Shown here piece by piece: positions 7,824 through 8,012 of a stretch of DNA of 8,012 nucleotides. The stretch lies in assembly GCA_021202575.1 (NCBI GenBank), contig JAJQCU010000352.1, positions 1 to 8,012 on the forward strand. Direction: 5' to 3'. Position numbers and translations under genes: made by a program. Under the pieces are notes generated by a model that did no database searches, was not told the DNA's origin, and saw only the letters and a list, made by a program, of their open reading frames with translations. Numbering within the stretch: position 1 is the stretch's first letter; every line of letters starts with the position of its first letter. The stretch is from Lachnospiraceae bacterium. Its GTDB lineage: Bacteria; Bacillota; Clostridia; Lachnospirales; Lachnospiraceae.

Positions 7824-7879
7824 CATTGCAGTACAGAGCGCGAAAATGCATAAAACTGTTTCGCGATTTCTGTGCAATG
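7824..7879. repeat. Long imperfect inverted repeat (hairpin), 18 paired bases
   Basis: Three stem blocks nest in order: CATTGCA 7824-7830 with TGCAATG 7873-7879, CAGA 7834-7837 with TCTG 7869-7872, and CGCGAAA 7839-7845 with TTTCGCG 7859-7865. A three-base bulge (7831-7833) and a one-by-three internal loop interrupt the stem, and the apical loop is 13 bases. No T-run follows, so it does not look like a terminator. Confidence 0.7.
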
Positions 7880-7890
7880 GAGATGAGACT

Positions 7891-7941
7891 ATTAATAATC
7901 GTGGAAGCCTATGCTGAACACGATTATTAGTCCATAGGCTT
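7891..7941. repeat. Interleaved inverted repeats A-B-A'-B' (alternative stems)
   Basis: A (TAATAATCGTG, 7893-7903) is the exact reverse complement of A' (7919-7929) over 11 bases, extendable to 13 with one G-T pair. B (AAGCCTATG, 7905-7913) lies in the loop of A and is the exact reverse complement of B' (7933-7941) over nine bases. The connecting segments are 1, 5 and 3 bases. Both stems together would form a pseudoknot, but three bases are too few to span an 11-bp stem comfortably, so mutually exclusive hairpins are more likely. Confidence 0.75.
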
Positions 7942-7949
7942 ATCGGAAT

Positions 7950-8005
7950 GTCCTACACAAGGTATAAGTTCGATTACGGAAATCACAGATTTCCTCCTAA
8001 AGGAC
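7950..8005. repeat. Short hairpin with possible closing stem
   Basis: GGAAATC at 7978-7984 and GATTTCC at 7988-7994 form a perfect 7-bp stem with loop ACA. GTCCT at 7950-7954 could pair with AGGAC at 8001-8005 to enclose it. A competing local hairpin AAGG 8000-8003 with CCTT 8007-8010 is also possible. No T-run is present before the window ends. Confidence 0.55.
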
Positions 8006-8012
8006 GCCTTCG

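Larger units (their letters stand above)
7799..8012. other. AT-richer, repeat-structured region without a convincing gene
   Basis: These 214 bases follow the last gene to the window edge. By hand count 88 of 212 bases from 7801 are G or C (about 42%), against about 58-63% in two 60-base lines sampled from the genes. The stretch is densely packed with inverted repeats, listed separately. Several short reading frames exist: 36 codons from the ATG at 7807, 34 codons from a TTG at 7826, and frames on either strand open to the window end. None resembles a known protein or has a fully convincing start. It may be an untranslated leader for a gene to the right, a structured RNA gene, or an intergenic repeat or mobile-element remnant. 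Confidence 0.5.

Noticed and set aside
7819..7824. TATAAC as a -10 promoter element
   Set aside because: No -35-like hexamer lies 16-18 bases upstream; in an AT-richer stretch such a hexamer is expected by chance.
7883..7930. Short frame beginning Met-Arg-Leu-Leu-Ile-Ile-Val-Glu, like the start of a response regulator
   Set aside because: It ends at a TAG after about 15 codons, lacks the following acidic residues of that family, and has GGAG directly abutting the ATG, too close for a normal start.
7891..7931. Minus-strand or plus-strand terminator hairpin formed by arms A and A'
   Set aside because: The stem is long enough, but no T-run follows on either strand and the loop is 15 bases.
7968..7976. 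GTTCGATTA resembling a tRNA T-loop
   Set aside because: No acceptor, D or anticodon arm can be arranged around it.
1..8012. CRISPR array, rRNA or insertion sequence
   Set aside because: No regularly spaced direct repeats, no rRNA-like sequence, and no transposase frame were seen.

Overview
The window looks like part of a surface-glycan assembly and modification cluster from a Gram-positive anaerobe of the Clostridia, probably Lachnospiraceae-like. This rests on strong AAGGAG/AGGAGG-type ribosome binding sites, tight one-strand packing, GC-rich codon use with many CTG/GCG/GGC codons, and the flavour of the membrane proteins. It is an inference from the reading alone; no database search was possible.

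Layout, all genes on the + strand: (1) positions 1-1473, the 3' part of a polytopic GT-C-like membrane protein whose 5' end lies outside the window; (2) 1530-3287, a full-length ABC exporter half-transporter (membrane domain plus ATPase) of the PglK/MsbA lipid-linked-glycan flippase type; (3) 3284-4114, a membrane-anchored SGNH/GDSL-fold hydrolase or acyltransferase, translationally coupled to the ABC gene by an ATGA overlap; (4) 4224-5765, a GtrII-type polytopic glucosyltransferase; (5) 5770-6720, a GtrB/DPM1-like polyprenyl-phosphate glycosyltransferase of family GT2 with two C-terminal membrane helices; (6) 6701-7798, an acyltransferase-3 (AT3/OafA-like) membrane protein overlapping gene 5 by 20 bases. 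Gaps are 56, -4, 109, 4 and -20 bases, so one transcription unit is likely. No rho-independent terminator or clear promoter is seen inside it.

Taken together, the GT2 enzyme would charge undecaprenyl phosphate with a sugar on the cytoplasmic face. The GtrII-type protein, and perhaps the first GT-C-like protein, would use that donor outside to decorate a glycan. The ABC exporter could flip a lipid-linked glycan or glycolipid. The AT3 protein and the separate SGNH protein could form a split O-acylation module. No GtrA-type small flippase is visible, although GtrII and GtrB partners usually travel with one.

The last 214 bases (7799-8012) are different: about 42% GC by hand count, no convincing gene, and unusually rich in inverted repeats. 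They hold a 56-base imperfect hairpin, a pair of interleaved inverted repeats (A-B-A'-B') able to form alternative stems, and a 7-bp hairpin with a 3-base loop inside a possible 5-bp closing stem. This is the least explained part of the window and the best candidate for an undescribed structured RNA, regulatory leader or small mobile or repeat element.
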